Notes: generated by a model from the letters alone, not told the origin. Shown: positions 29,501 to 40,153, numbered from the stretch's first letter. The stretch: DNA of 64,000 nt from Syngnathus acus (GCF_901709675.1 NC_051108.1:8630926-8694925); one strand, 5' to 3'. Translations and numbers: made by a program.

Positions 29501-31873
29501 ACTTAGACTTAGACTTAGACTTAGACAGAACTTTATTGTCATTTTGTCAACACTAGGTGTGTACAAAACGAAATTTCGTTTTATACGGCTTTCAGCAATG
29601 TAGAGGTATTCCGGCTGGTTAAAAAAAAGTGACATTCTATATAAAAATATGAGATAAGATAATTATAAAGTACAAAGTGCAGCAGTGATAAAGTATGTGA
29701 ACAGTGCAGGAGACAAAAACAGTATTTACAAGTGTGCAGAGGAATGCTACGTTTGAATGTTCAGCAGTCTGACGACAGCAGGGAAAAAACTATTGCAGAA
29801 CCTGGTGGACCTGCAGCGGATGCTGCGAAACCTCTTCCCAGAGGGCAGCAGGGAGAACAGTCCATGGTGGGGGTGTGATGGGTCACTGATAATATTTCGG
29901 GCTCGGGACACGCAGCGCTGGGATGACAAGTCCTGAATGGAGGGAAGAGGAGCCCCGATGATCCTCTCTGCTGTCCTCACCACTCTCCTCAGGTTCTTCC
30001 AATCGGAGGCGCTGCAACCTCCACACCACACCGAGAGACAGCTTGTCAGAATGCTCTCTATGGTGCTTCGGTAGAACGTCCTCATGATGGGTGGGGGCAG
30101 GTGGGCTCTCCTCATCCTCCGCAGGAAGTACAAGCGCTTCTGTGCCCTCTTGACCAGTGTTGTGGTGTTCACAGTCCAGGTGAGGTCGTCTGTGATGTGG
30201 ACTCCCAGGAATTTAGTGCTGCTGACCACCTCCACAGCTGAGCTGTTGATGATCAGTGGAGCGTGGTGAGGCTGGTTCTTCCTGAAGTCGACGATGATCT
30301 CCTTCGTCTTCTCCACATTCAGGATCAGGCTATTTTCTCTGCACCAGCCCACCAACTGCTCCACCGGGGGGGAGGGTGAGTTGTAGTCCGTGATCGCCCG
30401 TATGCCTTGCCACATACTCCTGGTGTTATTGGCGTCGTGGAAAAAATCCTGAATTTTCCGACTGTGGCTTCGCTTCGCTAGCCTGATGGCACGGTTCAAG
30501 TTGGCTCTCGCTGTCCTCAGTGCCTCCTTGTCGCCAGACTTGAAGGCTGAGTTCCGTGCTCGCAGCGTATGACGTACATCCTCAGTCATCCAGGGTCGTT
30601 GGTTGGCTCGGGTGATGATGTTCTTAGTGGTGCTGACGTCCTCGGAGCATTTGTTGATGTAGGCTGACACAGTCATGGCGTACTCATCAATGTTGATCTG
30701 ATTGTCATATGTTGCTGCTGATTTGAACATGTCCCAGTCAGAGCACTCAAAGCAGTCCTGGAGTGCCTCCATGGCCCCCTCAGACCACACCCTCACCTGC
30801 TTCACTGTGGGCTTTGCTCTGATCAGCAGGGGCCTGTATGCAGGGGTTAGCATAACAGATAGGTGGTCTGAAGAGCCGAGGTGGGGGCGGGGGGCTGCTC
30901 TGAATGCATCCTTTATATTGGTGTAAACCAAGTCCAGAGTGTTCTCTCCCCGAGTTGGAAAATCCACGTGTTGGTAAAAATGAGGGAGAATAGTCTTCAT
31001 GCTAGCCTGGTTGAAGTCCCCAGCAATGATGAAAGCCCCCTCTGTGTGCGTGGATTGCAGCTCACTAATTGTCCGGTAGAGAACCCTCATGGCCTCTTTA
31101 GTGTTAGCGCTAGGAGGCACGTACACAGCCGTGATGCTAACAACAGTAAACTCCCTGGGCAGGTAGAAGGGTCTGCAGTTCACAGTCAAAAGCTCGATGT
31201 CCGAAGAGCAGAAGCTGGCGACAGATCTAGCATTTTTGCACCAGTTGTTGTTGATGTAGACACACAGCCCACCTCCTCGGGATTTACCGCTTAGCTCGCT
31301 GTTTCTGTCGGCGCGGAATGTAGCGAGCCCCTCCAGGCTAACGGCGTTGTCCGGCATTGATGAGTTCAGCCATGTCTCCGTCAGGATGAGAGCGCAGCAG
31401 TTTCTAACTTCCCTCTTTGAAGAGAGTTCCAGTTTTAGATGGTCCATTTTATTATCCAGCGAGCGGACGTTGGAGAGGAAGATGGATGGAAGCGGCGGTT
31501 TGTAGGGGTTAGCTCTCAGCTTAGCCGTTAGCCCACCTCGACAGCCGCGCTTTCGCCGCCGGTCACACCGCCTACGCTTACTCCTCCTCCGGCGTGTGCT
31601 GCCCGGCGAGCCCGCTGCGTCGTGAGCTCCTGGGGCTAGCGCCCTGAGCACTCCGAGGCTACGCAAACAGACTAGGGTAGTTGTGGCTACGTGTCCGAAA
31701 ACACTCGATGACCGTACCTCCAGCAGGCGCTGGCGATCATACGCTAATCTACTGGATGGATAAACTAAACTTTGAGTTGTTTGTAGTGTCCTAGGCGACA
31801 TATTTTGTGAATATCCTCGTCGAATGCTGAGACCCGTAGCGGCCGCGGCCAACAGGGGCGCCGCCATCTTGGA
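29501..31873 (-). mobile_element. LINE-B, antisense, inside LINE-A
   Basis: The 3' tail is (GTCTAA)n, seen as repeated ACTTAG at 29501-29525. The 5' end is CAAGATGGCGGC at about 31862-31873. A short target duplication TGAG flanks it (29497-29500 and 31874-31877). It belongs to the same family as LINE-A, so the two form a long inverted repeat. Confidence 0.9.
29747..31867 (-). CDS. LINE-B fusion protein: endonuclease joined to RT tail
   Basis: An unbroken frame; the longest version has 712 codons, but its first six residues come from LINE-A flank, so the native start is ATG at 31867. It contains the full endonuclease ([22 protein letters not shown]) and the linker up to [10 protein letters not shown], then jumps in frame to [20 protein letters not shown] and the RT C-terminal part ([15 protein letters not shown]). 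About 880 nt encoding the RT fingers and palm (FADDT box), present in LINE-C at about 54264-55143, are missing. The junction shows CCACC microhomology. It could encode an endonuclease-bearing protein without polymerase. Confidence 0.9.
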   Translation of the reverse strand: MAAPLLAAAATGLSIRRGYSQNMSPRTLQTTQSLVYPSSRLAYDRQRLLEVRSSSVFGHVATTTLVCLRSLGVLRALAPGAHDAAGSPGSTRRRRSKRRRCDRRRKRGCRGGLTAKLRANPYKPPLPSIFLSNVRSLDNKMDHLKLELSSKREVRNCCALILTETWLNSSMPDNAVSLEGLATFRADRNSELSGKSRGGGLCVYINNNWCKNARSVASFCSSDIELLTVNCRPFYLPREFTVVSITAVYVPPSANTKEAMRVLYRTISELQSTHTEGAFIIAGDFNQASMKTILPHFYQHVDFPTRGENTLDLVYTNIKDAFRAAPRPHLGSSDHLSVMLTPAYRPLLIRAKPTVKQVRVWSEGAMEALQDCFECSDWDMFKSAATYDNQINIDEYAMTVSAYINKCSEDVSTTKNIITRANQRPWMTEDVRHTLRARNSAFKSGDKEALRTARANLNRAIRLAKRSHSRKIQDFFHDANNTRSMWQGIRAITDYNSPSPPVEQLVGWCRENSLILNVEKTKEIIVDFRKNQPHHAPLIINSSAVEVVSSTKFLGVHITDDLTWTVNTTTLVKRAQKRLYFLRRMRRAHLPPPIMRTFYRSTIESILTSCLSVWCGGCSASDWKNLRRVVRTAERIIGAPLPSIQDLSSQRCVSRARNIISDPSHPHHGLFSLLPSGKRFRSIRCRSTRFCNSFFPAVVRLLNIQT

Positions 31874-31877
31874 TGAG

Positions 31878-32900
31878 GATGCCATCTCCTCCGTTCTTCA
31901 CCTGAGCCTGGCTCACCTGGAGGAGAGGAACACCCACGTGCGGTTGCTGTTCCTGGACTTCAGCTCAGCGTTTAACACCATCATTCCACAGCATCTGGTG
32001 GAAAAACTGGAACACCTGGGCTTCAGCACCCCCCTTCGAAACTGGCTGCTAGACTTCCTCACCAACAGACCTCAGTCAGTCCGGGTCGGACAGAACACCT
32101 CAGATGTCATCACCCTCAGCACAGGCTCCCCTCAGGGCTGCGTCCTGAGCCCCCTGCTGTTCACCCTGATGACACACGACTGCGCCCCCAGGTTCACCAC
32201 CAATCACATCGTGAAGTTTGCAGACGACACAACGGTGGTGGGCCTCATCAGGGACATCAACGACCTGGACTACAGAGAGGAGGTGGAGCAGTTGGTGGGC
32301 TGGTGCAGAGAAAATAGCCTGATCCTGAATGTGGAGAAGACGAAGGAGATCATCGTCGACTTCAGGAAGAACCAGCCTCACCACGCTCCACTGATCATCA
32401 ACAGCTCAGCTGTGGAGGTGGTCAGCAGCACTAAATTCCTGGGGGTCCACATCACAGACGACCTCACCTGGACTGTGAACACCACAACACTAGTCAAGAG
32501 GGCACAGAAGCGCTTGTACTTCCTGCGGAGGATGAGGAGAGCCCACCTGCCCCCACCCATCATGAGGACGTTCTACCGAAGCACCATAGAGAGCATTCTG
32601 ACAAGCTGTCTCTCGGTGTGGTGTGGAGGTTGCAGCGCCTCCGATTGGAAGAACCTGAGGAGAGTGGTGAGGACAGCAGAGAGGATCATCGGGGCTCCTC
32701 TTCCCTCCATTCAGGACTTGTCATCCCAGCGCTGCGTGTCCCGAGCCCGTAATATTATCAGTGACCCATCACACCCTCACCATGGACTGTTCTCCCTGCT
32801 GCCGTCTGGGAAGAGGTTTCGCAGCATCCGCTGCAGGTCCACCAGGTTCTGCAATAGTTTTTTCCCTGCTGTCGTCAGACTGTTGAACATTCAAACGTAG
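31878..32900 (+). CDS. LINE-A RT C-terminal half
   Basis: Continues LINE-A in frame after LINE-B. It carries the RT palm with [24 protein letters not shown] and the catalytic FADDT box ([11 protein letters not shown]), then [13 protein letters not shown] and the C-terminal [11 protein letters not shown], with stop at 32898-32900. The frame open from 31824 uses LINE-B sequence for its first residues; these are not native. The palm residues are intact, so the RT itself was inactivated by splitting and the FAYRQ gap, not by point mutations here. Confidence 0.9.
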   Translation, partial: DAISSVLHLSLAHLEERNTHVRLLFLDFSSAFNTIIPQHLVEKLEHLGFSTPLRNWLLDFLTNRPQSVRVGQNTSDVITLSTGSPQGCVLSPLLFTLMTHDCAPRFTTNHIVKFADDTTVVGLIRDINDLDYREEVEQLVGWCRENSLILNVEKTKEIIVDFRKNQPHHAPLIINSSAVEVVSSTKFLGVHITDDLTWTVNTTTLVKRAQKRLYFLRRMRRAHLPPPIMRTFYRSTIESILTSCLSVWCGGCSASDWKNLRRVVRTAERIIGAPLPSIQDLSSQRCVSRARNIISDPSHPHHGLFSLLPSGKRFRSIRCRSTRFCNSFFPAVVRLLNIQT

Positions 32901-33135
32901 CATTCCTCTGCACACTTGTAAATACGGTTTTTGTCTCCTGCACTGTTTACATACTTTATCACTGCTGCACTTTGTACTCTATACTTATCTTATTTCATAT
33001 TTTTATATAGAATGTCACTTTTTAACCAGCCGCAATACCACTACATTGTTGAAAGCCGTACGCAACGTAATTTCGTTTTGTGTACACCCAGTGTTGACAA
33101 AATGACAATAAAGTTTGTCTAAGTCTAAGTCTAAT
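32901..33135 (+). repeat. LINE-A 3' UTR and (GTCTAA)n tail
   Basis: Includes 'caaaatgacaataaagttt' and tandem GTCTAA ending at the GCTAA target duplication. Confidence 0.85.
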
Positions 33136-33632
33136 GCTAACTGGGCTAGCGGGCTGACTACAGTCCGCATCTGTGTCCGCCAAAATCTACTGTTATCACA
33201 CTATTCTCCTCAAGCTGGCGGACATGTCCCTCTAGCAGGGACAACCTCTCTAAGAGAAGGGTGCAGTTGGTGCACAAAGCCGTACAAACCTCTTGATCCG
33301 CAGCCATACTTACGTGTCCGATGATCGACGGTAGACAAACAGCCACGAAGCCTCCGCTGAGAGCCAAACAGTGACGTGGTTGAAATGGCAGGAATTGACG
33401 GTCCGTGACTTTCAACAATAGTAAACTCCCAAAACTGGAGTAAAAAACGTAAAAAGCGAGGAAAAATTAGAAAAGCATATAGAAATGTAGGAATGTAGAT
33501 CCTCTCTCAAGTGACGCTGCGGCGCTCTACGTGGCAAACCGGAAGTATGATACAAAGTGAGGTTAAAAAGATGTAAAATAACAAATATAGAGCGAGTCAC
33601 CGAGGTGGCCATCCGCGGCGCCATCTTACGAT
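33136..33632 (-). pseudogene. L2-D LINE, 5' portion with ORF1 coiled coil
   Basis: Minus strand. 33158-33418 encodes an ORF1-like start with a short heptad-rich segment (LCTNCTLLLERLSLLEGHV), typical of L2/CR1 ORF1 proteins. The 5' end looks like CGTAAGATGGCGCC at about 33618-33632. It is separated from its 3' part by the 5.6-kb LINE-A/B insertion. Confidence 0.7.
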
Positions 33633-33645
33633 GTAATGATATCAA

Positions 33646-34420
33646 CTAGGGGTGTAACGATTCATCGATACACATCGATTAATCGATATAATGCTCTACG
33701 ATTTATTGGCATCGATGCTAAACGTAAACATCGATTTATATCGCCGTGTTTGACCTCGGACATTAGACGCGACTTTATTTTGAAATCCAGTTCATTGTTG
33801 CTTGCTTCCTCTTTCCGGGAGCAGTACGCGGCGTGCTGTGTTGTGAGCAGAGCAGGCACGTGAAAGGGGAGCCGACAACTACGCGGCTCCTGGGCTGGTG
33901 CTATGGCTAGTGTCCAAGAAGACGATGAAATTCGCTCCCCTTTGGGCTTCAAGTCATTCGTTTGGAAGCACTTTGGATTCCAAAGTTTCCAACGTTTTTT
34001 TTTTTTTTTAAAGTCCCAATGATCGTCACACACGCGTCTGGGTGTGGTGAAATTTGTCCTCTGCATTTGACCCATCCCCGTGTGATTTTGATCCATCCCC
34101 TGGGGGAGAGGGGAGCAGTGAGCAGCAGCGGCGCTGCGCTCGGGAATCATTTGGTGATCTAACCCCCCAATTCCAACCCTTAATGCTGAGTGCCAAGCAG
34201 GGAGGCAATGGGTCCCATTTTTATAGTCTTTGGTATGACCCGGCCGGGTTACTTAAGTCCGTAAACATAAAATTATTTCAGAAAAAAGATCATCTTTGGG
34301 AACAACCGGATGTTATTCTGCCGGTCAGTATCACTGCACATGCAGTAGCAAACTCAATAGCGAAGAAATATGTGAGACTCTCAACTGGATCACCAATATT
34401 TGAGTGATGTTCCAGTTATT
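33646..34420 (+). mobile_element. hAT (Ac/ZBED1-like) fragment with inserted SINE
   Basis: Begins CTAGGGGTGTAACGATTCAT, a hAT-type end. An ATG at 33904 opens a BED-transposase-like start (SPLGFKSFVWKHFGF), cut after about 30 codons by the SINE at 34009. Sequence after the SINE (34249-34410) has an open stretch of unclear homology. No right TIR was found. Confidence 0.6.
34009..34248 (-). mobile_element. SINE, tRNA head missing
   Basis: Same family as 9402-9712 but stops at the junction before the tRNA-related head: a 5'-truncated copy inserted in the hAT. Confidence 0.85.
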
Positions 34421-34728
34421 TAACACAATTATTTATTATTATAATAATAATATATATAATATATATAATAATTATTTATTTATTATTCACAATTGTCATG
34501 GTGATCTTTCTGGTGATTTCTTAACTAGGCTGGATGTATTTTTTTTGTTGCCGTTGATTTCTCCGACTGCCCAGAAAGGCACCACCGCGATCAGTTAGGT
34601 TAAAATGAAAAGAGAGGAAAGTGACGTTGTAAAGAACCATCCGTGACAAGATTTTCTTCAAAAATTGTTGTACCATGATTTTCTTCACAAAACAAAATAA
34701 AATAAAAAAAAAATAAAAAAAATTGTAC

Positions 34729-34794
34729 CCATGTATAATGCGCACCCCAGATTTTAGGACAATAAATTAGTTAAATTTTGCGCATTATACATGG
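34729..34794. repeat. 16-bp inverted repeat, MITE-like
   Basis: CCATGTATAATGCGCA (34729-34744) and its exact complement (34779-34794) enclose 34 nt. Probably the remains of a foldback MITE. Confidence 0.7.
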
Positions 34795-34818
34795 AAAAAA
34801 ACGGTAATTTGATTATGC

Positions 34819-34868
34819 CATAACCCAGATTCGAATCGAACACAACGGAATTAAACACTACACGATTG
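34819..34868 (-). pseudogene. tRNA-His-like relic, antisense
   Basis: The minus strand contains ATCGTGTAGTG and TTCGATTCGAATCTGGGTTA fragments of tRNA-His without an anticodon arm. Confidence 0.45.
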
Positions 34869-34901
34869 TATGCAGGACCATTAAATCAGTTGTGCATATT
34901 G

Positions 34902-34973
34902 GCCACGATCGTATAGTGGTTAGTACTCTGCGTTGTGGCCGCAGCAACCCCAGTTAACATCTTGGTCATGGCA
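34902..34973 (+). tRNA. tRNA-His(GTG), T arm damaged
   Basis: Reads GCCACGATCGTATAGTGGTT with a perfect anticodon arm CTGCG-TTGTGGC-CGCAG. The acceptor has one mismatch. The T loop is GTTAACAT where the B box needs GTTCGAAT, so Pol III transcription is doubtful. Confidence 0.6.
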
Positions 34974-35200
34974 TAATCAAATTGCTTTGTGGAATTTGTA
35001 CCTTGGTCACTCTTGCTAAACTGCCATCTTTTGGACAATGACGATTTTCCACACAGGTTTACGGTCAATAGAGGCTTTGCAGCTGACGTCATCAAGCTAC
35101 CCACATTAGCTTGGCGGCCATCATGGCGGTCAACTTTTCAGTGCCGGTCAACGACTCACACACGCTTTCTTGTTATATCTGCTGCTATTTGAGCTTAAAA

Positions 35201-35378
35201 ATGCCGGATACCTGCTGTGCTGTTGGATGTAGCAATAGACGAGGCGATAAACCAAATCTTAGCTTCTATAGATTTCCGGCGAACATGAAAAAACGTGATA
35301 AATGGATCGCGGATATTCGTCGTGAACGATGGAAACCTACGATTTACACAAGGATATGCAATGAGGACTTCATATCAG
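35201..35378 (+). CDS. THAP-domain first exon of a transposase
   Basis: ATG at 35201 opens a THAP zinc-dependent DNA-binding domain: CCAVGCSNRR, FYRFP, KWIADIRRERW and TRICNEDF. The exon ends before a donor-like GTATGT at 35379. In THAP domains the last motif is usually C-x2-H-F; here Asp replaces His (CNEDF), so zinc binding may be lost. No downstream DDE exon exists within the element. Read alone the frame stops after two further codons. Confidence 0.75.
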
Positions 35379-35769
35379 GTATGTAAACAAACTATTCACC
35401 CCTGATTTGTTTCACAAAATGTGAAATAATACAATATGGGATGATACAAATATGATTGTTGAAAATGCTGGGTGCATTTTTAGAAAGGCAGCAAGAGCAG
35501 CAAGGCAGGGAATGGGATGATTTCTTCAGTTCACCCCCCCGTTTTTATTTTGTGTTTATTTTTTCATGATGCTTGAAAACGTTATCAATGTAAATATTGA
35601 ATTATATTTATTGGTTAAGTTTTCAAGCCAATCAGATGTGGCATCATGCAAAAATAAACAAATAATAAAAATGGTAGCAACTTGAACAGACAGGTACAGT
35701 ATCTGAATGATTTCACTCTATTCAGTTTTTTAATATGTCAAGTTATGAAATGCCATTACAAAACAAATC

Positions 35770-35961
35770 GACGAGGTAATTATAAATATCTGGATATGAG
35801 CGTTCAGGCAGGTCGGCTGTTGCAAAATGCTCGGGCGATTTTAGCATGCTTCTCGGTAAAAGGTACGGATCCGTTGTGCCAACAAGGTTCAACTTCTCTC
35901 TGTGACGATTCTTGGAGTCTTCATCCAAATGCCTAACTTCGTTGGATAGCAAATCAGCCAT
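35770..35961 (-). CDS. First exon of YqaJ-type accessory protein (remnant)
   Basis: A minus-strand frame starting at 35961 (MADLLSNEVRHLDEDSK, KLNLVGTTDPY, YPDIYNYLV) resembles the N-terminus of the second protein of fish ISL2EU-type elements. The assignment rests on remembered motif similarity. It is cut by the internal deletion and has no nuclease domain. Confidence 0.5.
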
Positions 35962-36117
35962 AATTCGGAAGAAATCGGTGAAAACGTAGCGCAGAAATCA
36001 GACAATCCATACAAACACGTAGGAACGAGCTGACTAGTTGACCGCCAAGATGGCGGCATAACACAAAATCACGTGATAAAACCACGTGACTGCAAAGCCT
36101 CTATAGCCGTAACTTGT

Positions 36118-36145
36118 TGGGCGAGTGGCGCAATGGATAAAGCAT
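36118..36145 (+). pseudogene. tRNA-Arg 5' half
   Basis: GGGCGAGTGGCGCAATGGAT, then diverges. Right flank of the ISL2EU insertion; same unit as at 5918. Confidence 0.55.
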
Positions 36146-36235
36146 CATGGCGTATTCAAATAATGTCACCAATTTTTTTTTTTTTTCATTTTTGCAAAAG
36201 TGTTACACACAAGTTTACAAGCCACATATTCCCGT

Positions 36236-36304
36236 GGGGCGAGTGGAGCAATGGATAACGCATCTGTCTACAGATCAGAAGATTCCAGGACTCCTGGCTA
36301 GCTC
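36236..36304 (+). pseudogene. tRNA-Arg-body relic, loop CTACAGA, T loop deleted
   Basis: Starts GGGGCGAGTGGAGCAATGG. The anticodon stem TCTGT/TCAGA has one non-canonical pair, and the loop gives ACA. The T loop is reduced (CCAGGACTCCTGG), losing the B box. Confidence 0.65.
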
Positions 36305-36439
36305 ACATGCCATTTTGTGGTCAACATTAGCTATGTGTACTTTTTGTGAACTTTTTTTGTTGAAGTAACTCACAGACACTGTCAACAAAAAAGTCTTTCC
36401 AATTTTGTCTCATCTCAAGTCTTAGGGATCATCGGATCT

Positions 36440-37102
36440 GCGTAGTTATAGTATATGGGGGGGCTGGCAGCAGTATTGCGACAACAACTGAATTATTTTC
36501 GGCAGCATTTTGGCGCTACTTTCGTCACATCATTTGCCTACTCATTTGCCTGATTAGCAAAGGTTTTAGCCAGCATGCCGAAGGTTTTAGAGAAAAAAGA
36601 CGAGGATCGTGCCAGGGAAATAGACAAGTCAAACGGGATCACGAACTGCTTCAGATGGGCATGGCTCGAGAGCAGCGTCATTTTACAACTCGGAACACAA
36701 AGACGCTTTTAAAGCAATGCGACAGTGAGTGCCCGGCGCGCTGCGGTTGCGCGATCGGAATATATTAAGCTCCCTGCGCACTTAGGTCCACTTGAATATT
36801 GGAAAGTACATCAGGAGTTTAAAAATATTTTCTAAATTTCAGTGACGGCTCTGTCACAATAATGCAACCAGCGCGGTGCAGTTACGCGGTCGGCAACGCG
36901 CTACTGTTGCGCGTTCGGCGGTGCGCTGCAGTTGCGCGATCGGACAAAAATGCGCAAATGAAAAAATGCTGAAAAAAGTCTTGGAACGGATTAAAAATGT
37001 TCCATTATTTGGAATGGGAAAGATAGATTCGGAATTCGACCGATTCGCTTCTCGAACCGCCTTCTGGAACGGATTGTGGTCGAAAACCGAGGCTTGACTG
37101 TA
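36440..37102 (+). mobile_element. DNA-transposon remnant, inverted copy of 17.9-18.4 kb
   Basis: 36715-36900 is the reverse complement of 17900-18090. The end 37078-37102 (GTCGAAAACCGAGGCTTGAC) resembles 18350-18378. A short open stretch at 36574 (MPKVLEKKDEDRAREIDKSN) has no recognised homologue. Confidence 0.5.
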
Positions 37103-37204
37103 TTATATTCACCTTGGCAGCCCACCAAGCAGGAATATTTTTTTAACAAAACTGTTGAAATCGAGTGATGAAATTAATGGTTTTGGGGTTGCTATACTGC
37201 CAAA

Positions 37205-37430
37205 ATGCAGGAGTTTCCAGGGAGCTTTTCCCCCTGAGCCCCCTCTGGGGTGTTGTCCCTGGCCCTCTGCGGCCCCCAAGTAGGGCCTGTGGGCCCTGTG
37301 GCCCCCAATAGGGGCCTGTGGCCCCTGCATCCCCCAATTGGGGCAAGTGGCCCCCGGCCCACTGCGCCCCCATTGGGGGGGGGCTGCGGCCCCTGGCCCC
37401 CTGCGGCAAGTGGGGCATGTGGCCCCCATA
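37205..37430. repeat. GC-rich minisatellite of near-palindromic units
   Basis: Variants of GGGCCTGTGGCCCCCAATA and CCCCAATTGGGGCAAGTGGC recur about eight times at 19-30 bp spacing. Frames across it are artefacts of composition. Confidence 0.8.
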
Positions 37431-38077
37431 CCCCGGCTACTTTTCAGTGTTTTTTTTCATTTGCCGTTCTCATCCCTGATGTTTAGCTCTGTTTCAAAAT
37501 GAGGCTTGTCATCTTTCTTTGGTAACTGTGATTTCTTCTGTGGTTCATCACCTGACACCTACCCACAGTTTGCGGTATATTTGTCTCCCTAGACTCAATA
37601 TATATATTTGTGTGTGTATATATAAACAGTGATCTCCAAGTACCACCATCATGTGTTCTTTTATTTTTTTAACAACGATTACTTCTAGAACATTCCTTGA
37701 AAATAATACGTCCTCATCAGTGAGCTGTTTTAGAACAGGCCTGTCGGCTACTCATGTGGTAGTTGGGGGCTGCCTTTTGCCGATGGGCACAACTGTAGTG
37801 TCCCTGTTAATGCAAACTTCCTGTGTTGCAGAGAAGAACCAGCGGACACACATAGTCATTGCCTGTCTTTTTGTACCTTTAATCAGGATTCTGCTATTGG
37901 CTGTAATAAAGATTTGGCACACAAAACGTTTGTATATTCCTGAATTGTAAAAGCAGTGCTTTCAGGCCTCCTCATTTTAACATTGTTTTAGTGATCAACA
38001 CACCAAAACATCTGCAACAGAGAAAACTTGGCATTTTTTCTTTTGGTTTTTGTTGAACTTATAACTGACATTGGAGG
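37431..38077. other. No gene recognised
   Basis: The short frame at 37651-37950 has no recognisable domain. 38025-38075 ('ttttttcttttggtttttgt') is the spacer of the tRNA cluster that resumes at 39890. Confidence 0.35.
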
Positions 38078-39889
38078 GTTCTGCAGTCCATCTCGGGCCA
38101 TGGTAAAGGGGCTGATCGGAAACCAGCTTATGGGGACAAGGACCGGGTGGATGAACTCAATCTGTTCTTCAACAGATTTGATTCCGCCTCCCTCCCGTCC
38201 CTTCACCTCGCTCCGCACCTCATTCTGCCACCTTCGACACTCCAGCCCCCACGCCAGCTCACCAACCCCCTCTCAACCCCCCTCTCCATTCCATCACCCC
38301 GGTCTTCCGACATCCCCCTCTCCTTTACAGATCTTCAGGTGAGGAGTCACCTCAGAAAGATCGAGGCAGAGAAGACCCCGGGCCCAGACGGCATCTGGCC
38401 GAGACTGCTCAGGGACTGTGTGGACCAGCTGAGTGGTGTGGTCAGGTACCTGTTCAACCTGAGCCTGAACAAGGTCCCAGGACTGTGGAAGACCTCCTGC
38501 GTGGTCCCTGTACCGAAGGTGCCGCGCCCCAAGGAGCCTAACCACTTCAGGCCTATTGCCTTGACTTCCCACCTGATGAAGACTATGGAGAGGATCATCC
38601 TGGGTCACCTGCGTTCATTAGTGGGAGCGCAGCTGGACCCCCTGCAGTTTGCTTACCGGCCTGGTGTTGGGGTGGACGATGCAGTGATTTATTGACTGCA
38701 CAGAACACTGCTTCACCTGGAGGACAACAGGAGCACTGGGAGGATCATGTTCTTCGATTTCTCCAGCGCTTTTAACACCATCCAGCCGTCACTGCTTCGG
38801 GTAAAAATGGAGAAGGCGGGTGTGGACCAGCGCCTGGCTGCATGGACAACGGACTTCCTCACCGACCGGCCGCAGTATGTGAGGTTACATCGCTGTGAGT
38901 CCGACGTGGTGCGCTGCAGCACTGGTGTCCCCCAGGGCACGGTGCTCTCTCCTTTCCTTTTCACCCTGTTCACTTCAGACTTTACCCACGACACCGCTCA
39001 CTGCCACATCCAGAAGTTTTCCGACGACACGGCCATTGTTGGAAATGTCTCGTAGGGGAACGATCTGTAATATAGATTGGTCATCAAGGACTTTGTCAGC
39101 TGGTGTGAGCTCAACCAGCTTCAGCTGAACACCAGCAAGACGAAGGAGTTGATTGTGAGCTTCGGGAGGACAGCACCCATCTTCACTCCGGTGAACATCC
39201 AGGGATCGGGCATTGAGGTAGTGGAGAACTACAAATTACTGGGTGTTCGCTTTAACAACAAACTGGACTGGACTGATCACACCCACGCCCTGTACAAAAA
39301 GGGCCAGAGTCGCCTCCACCTGCTGAGGAGACTGAGGTCCTTCGGTGTGTGCAGGGCTCTCCTACGGACCTTCTATGACTCTGTGGTGGCCTCGGCCATC
39401 ATCTACGCTGTGGTCAGCTGGGGTGGGGGCAGTACTGACTGGGACAAGGGGAGACTGAATAAGATGGTCAGAAGAGCGAGCTCTGTTCTAGGCTGTCCCC
39501 TGGACTCCATTGAGGTTGTGGGTGAGAGGAGGACGTTGATTAAGCTTAAATCCATCATGGACAACACCTCTCACCCCCTCCATGAGATTGTGCGGTCCCT
39601 GAGCAGCTCCTTTAGCGGCAGACTTTTGCACCCTCGGTGTAGGAAGGAACGGTTCCGCAGGTCCTTCATTCCCTCTGCTGTCAGACTTTACAACATGCAT
39701 GCCACCTGATAAAATGAATGTGTTTCGTCTCTACTAGCAGCACTTGTGTTTATCCTTGTCTGTTATTTACCCTTTTTGTAATTCTGGCACTTGTTTTATT
39801 CTTGCACTCGTATTATTCTTGCACTCATATGCGCTGCTGTGACAAGTGAATTTCCCCGCTGTGGGATGAATAAAGTTCAATCACTCAAT
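38078..39889 (+). mobile_element. LINE-E (CR1/L2/Rex1-like), 5'-truncated
   Basis: Inserted into a spacer of the tRNA cluster: flanks 38025-38077 and 39890-39945 match consecutive parts of the spacer at 40460-40630. The 3' tail is 'aataaagttcaatcactcaa'. Confidence 0.85.
38147..39709 (+). pseudogene. LINE-E reverse transcriptase pseudogene
   Basis: Frame 38147-38695 gives the RT fingers (AEKTPGPDGIWPRLLRD; VPKVPRPKEPNHFRPIALTS; LDPLQFAYRPGVGVDDA) and stops at TGA 38693. It resumes in another frame at 38747-39055 with [25 protein letters not shown] and the active-site box KFSDDTAIVG, and ends at TAG 39053. 39077-39709 carries WCELNQLQLNTSKTKELIV and the C-terminal part to 39709. FSDDT differs from the usual FADDT by one residue. 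At least two frame breaks inactivate it. The endonuclease is absent. Confidence 0.88.
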
Positions 39890-39947
39890 CAAGAGTTGGT
39901 TCAGACTGAAGTAAAGTTTTGGATTTCTAAAGCATGACACATTAATT

Positions 39948-40020
39948 GACTATGAAGGGACTCGAACGCTCCAATCATTTGATCCGAAGTCAGACGCCTT
40001 ATCCATGAGGCCACATCGCC
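39948..40020 (-). pseudogene. tRNA-Arg(TCG), decayed
   Basis: Minus strand GGCGATGTGGCCTCATGG, anticodon loop CTTCGGA (TCG). Mismatches in acceptor, anticodon stem (TCTGA/TCAAA) and T stem. Confidence 0.65.
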
Positions 40021-40080
40021 ATCTGAAATTTTTAAAGACTGATAAGACTAAGAATTCAACGGCTCCCAACAAGCAGGGAC

Positions 40081-40153
40081 GCCCAACGTGTGGCTTGAAC
40101 CCACGACCATGAGATTAAGAGTCTCATGCTCTCCCAACTGAGCTAACCAGGGT
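40081..40153 (-). pseudogene. tRNA-Lys(CTT), acceptor lost
   Basis: The D arm (TTAGCTCAGTTGGGAGAGC), anticodon arm TGAGA-CTCTTAA-TCTCA and T arm are good. The 5' acceptor strand ACCCTGG does not pair with GTTGGGC. Confidence 0.7.

Larger units (their letters stand above)
35070..36102 (+). mobile_element. ISL2EU-like transposon, internally deleted
   Basis: The 13-bp terminal repeats AGAGGCTTTGCAG / CTGCAAAGCCTCT are perfect, with AT on each side (35068-35069, 36103-36104), fitting a 2-bp target duplication. It holds a THAP exon on the plus strand near the left end and an antisense exon near the right end. At about 1 kb it lacks the catalytic parts. ISL2EU elements are known to code for a THAP-type transposase and a YqaJ-type nuclease. 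Confidence 0.65.

Noticed and set aside
30702-31294. Plus-strand frames inside LINE-B (and the same at 55486-56078 in LINE-C)
   Set aside because: Antisense shadows of the conserved endonuclease; they repeat wherever the LINE occurs.
37109-37486. Gly/Pro/Ala-rich open frames
   Set aside because: Encoded by the GC-rich minisatellite in all frames; no start context or domain.
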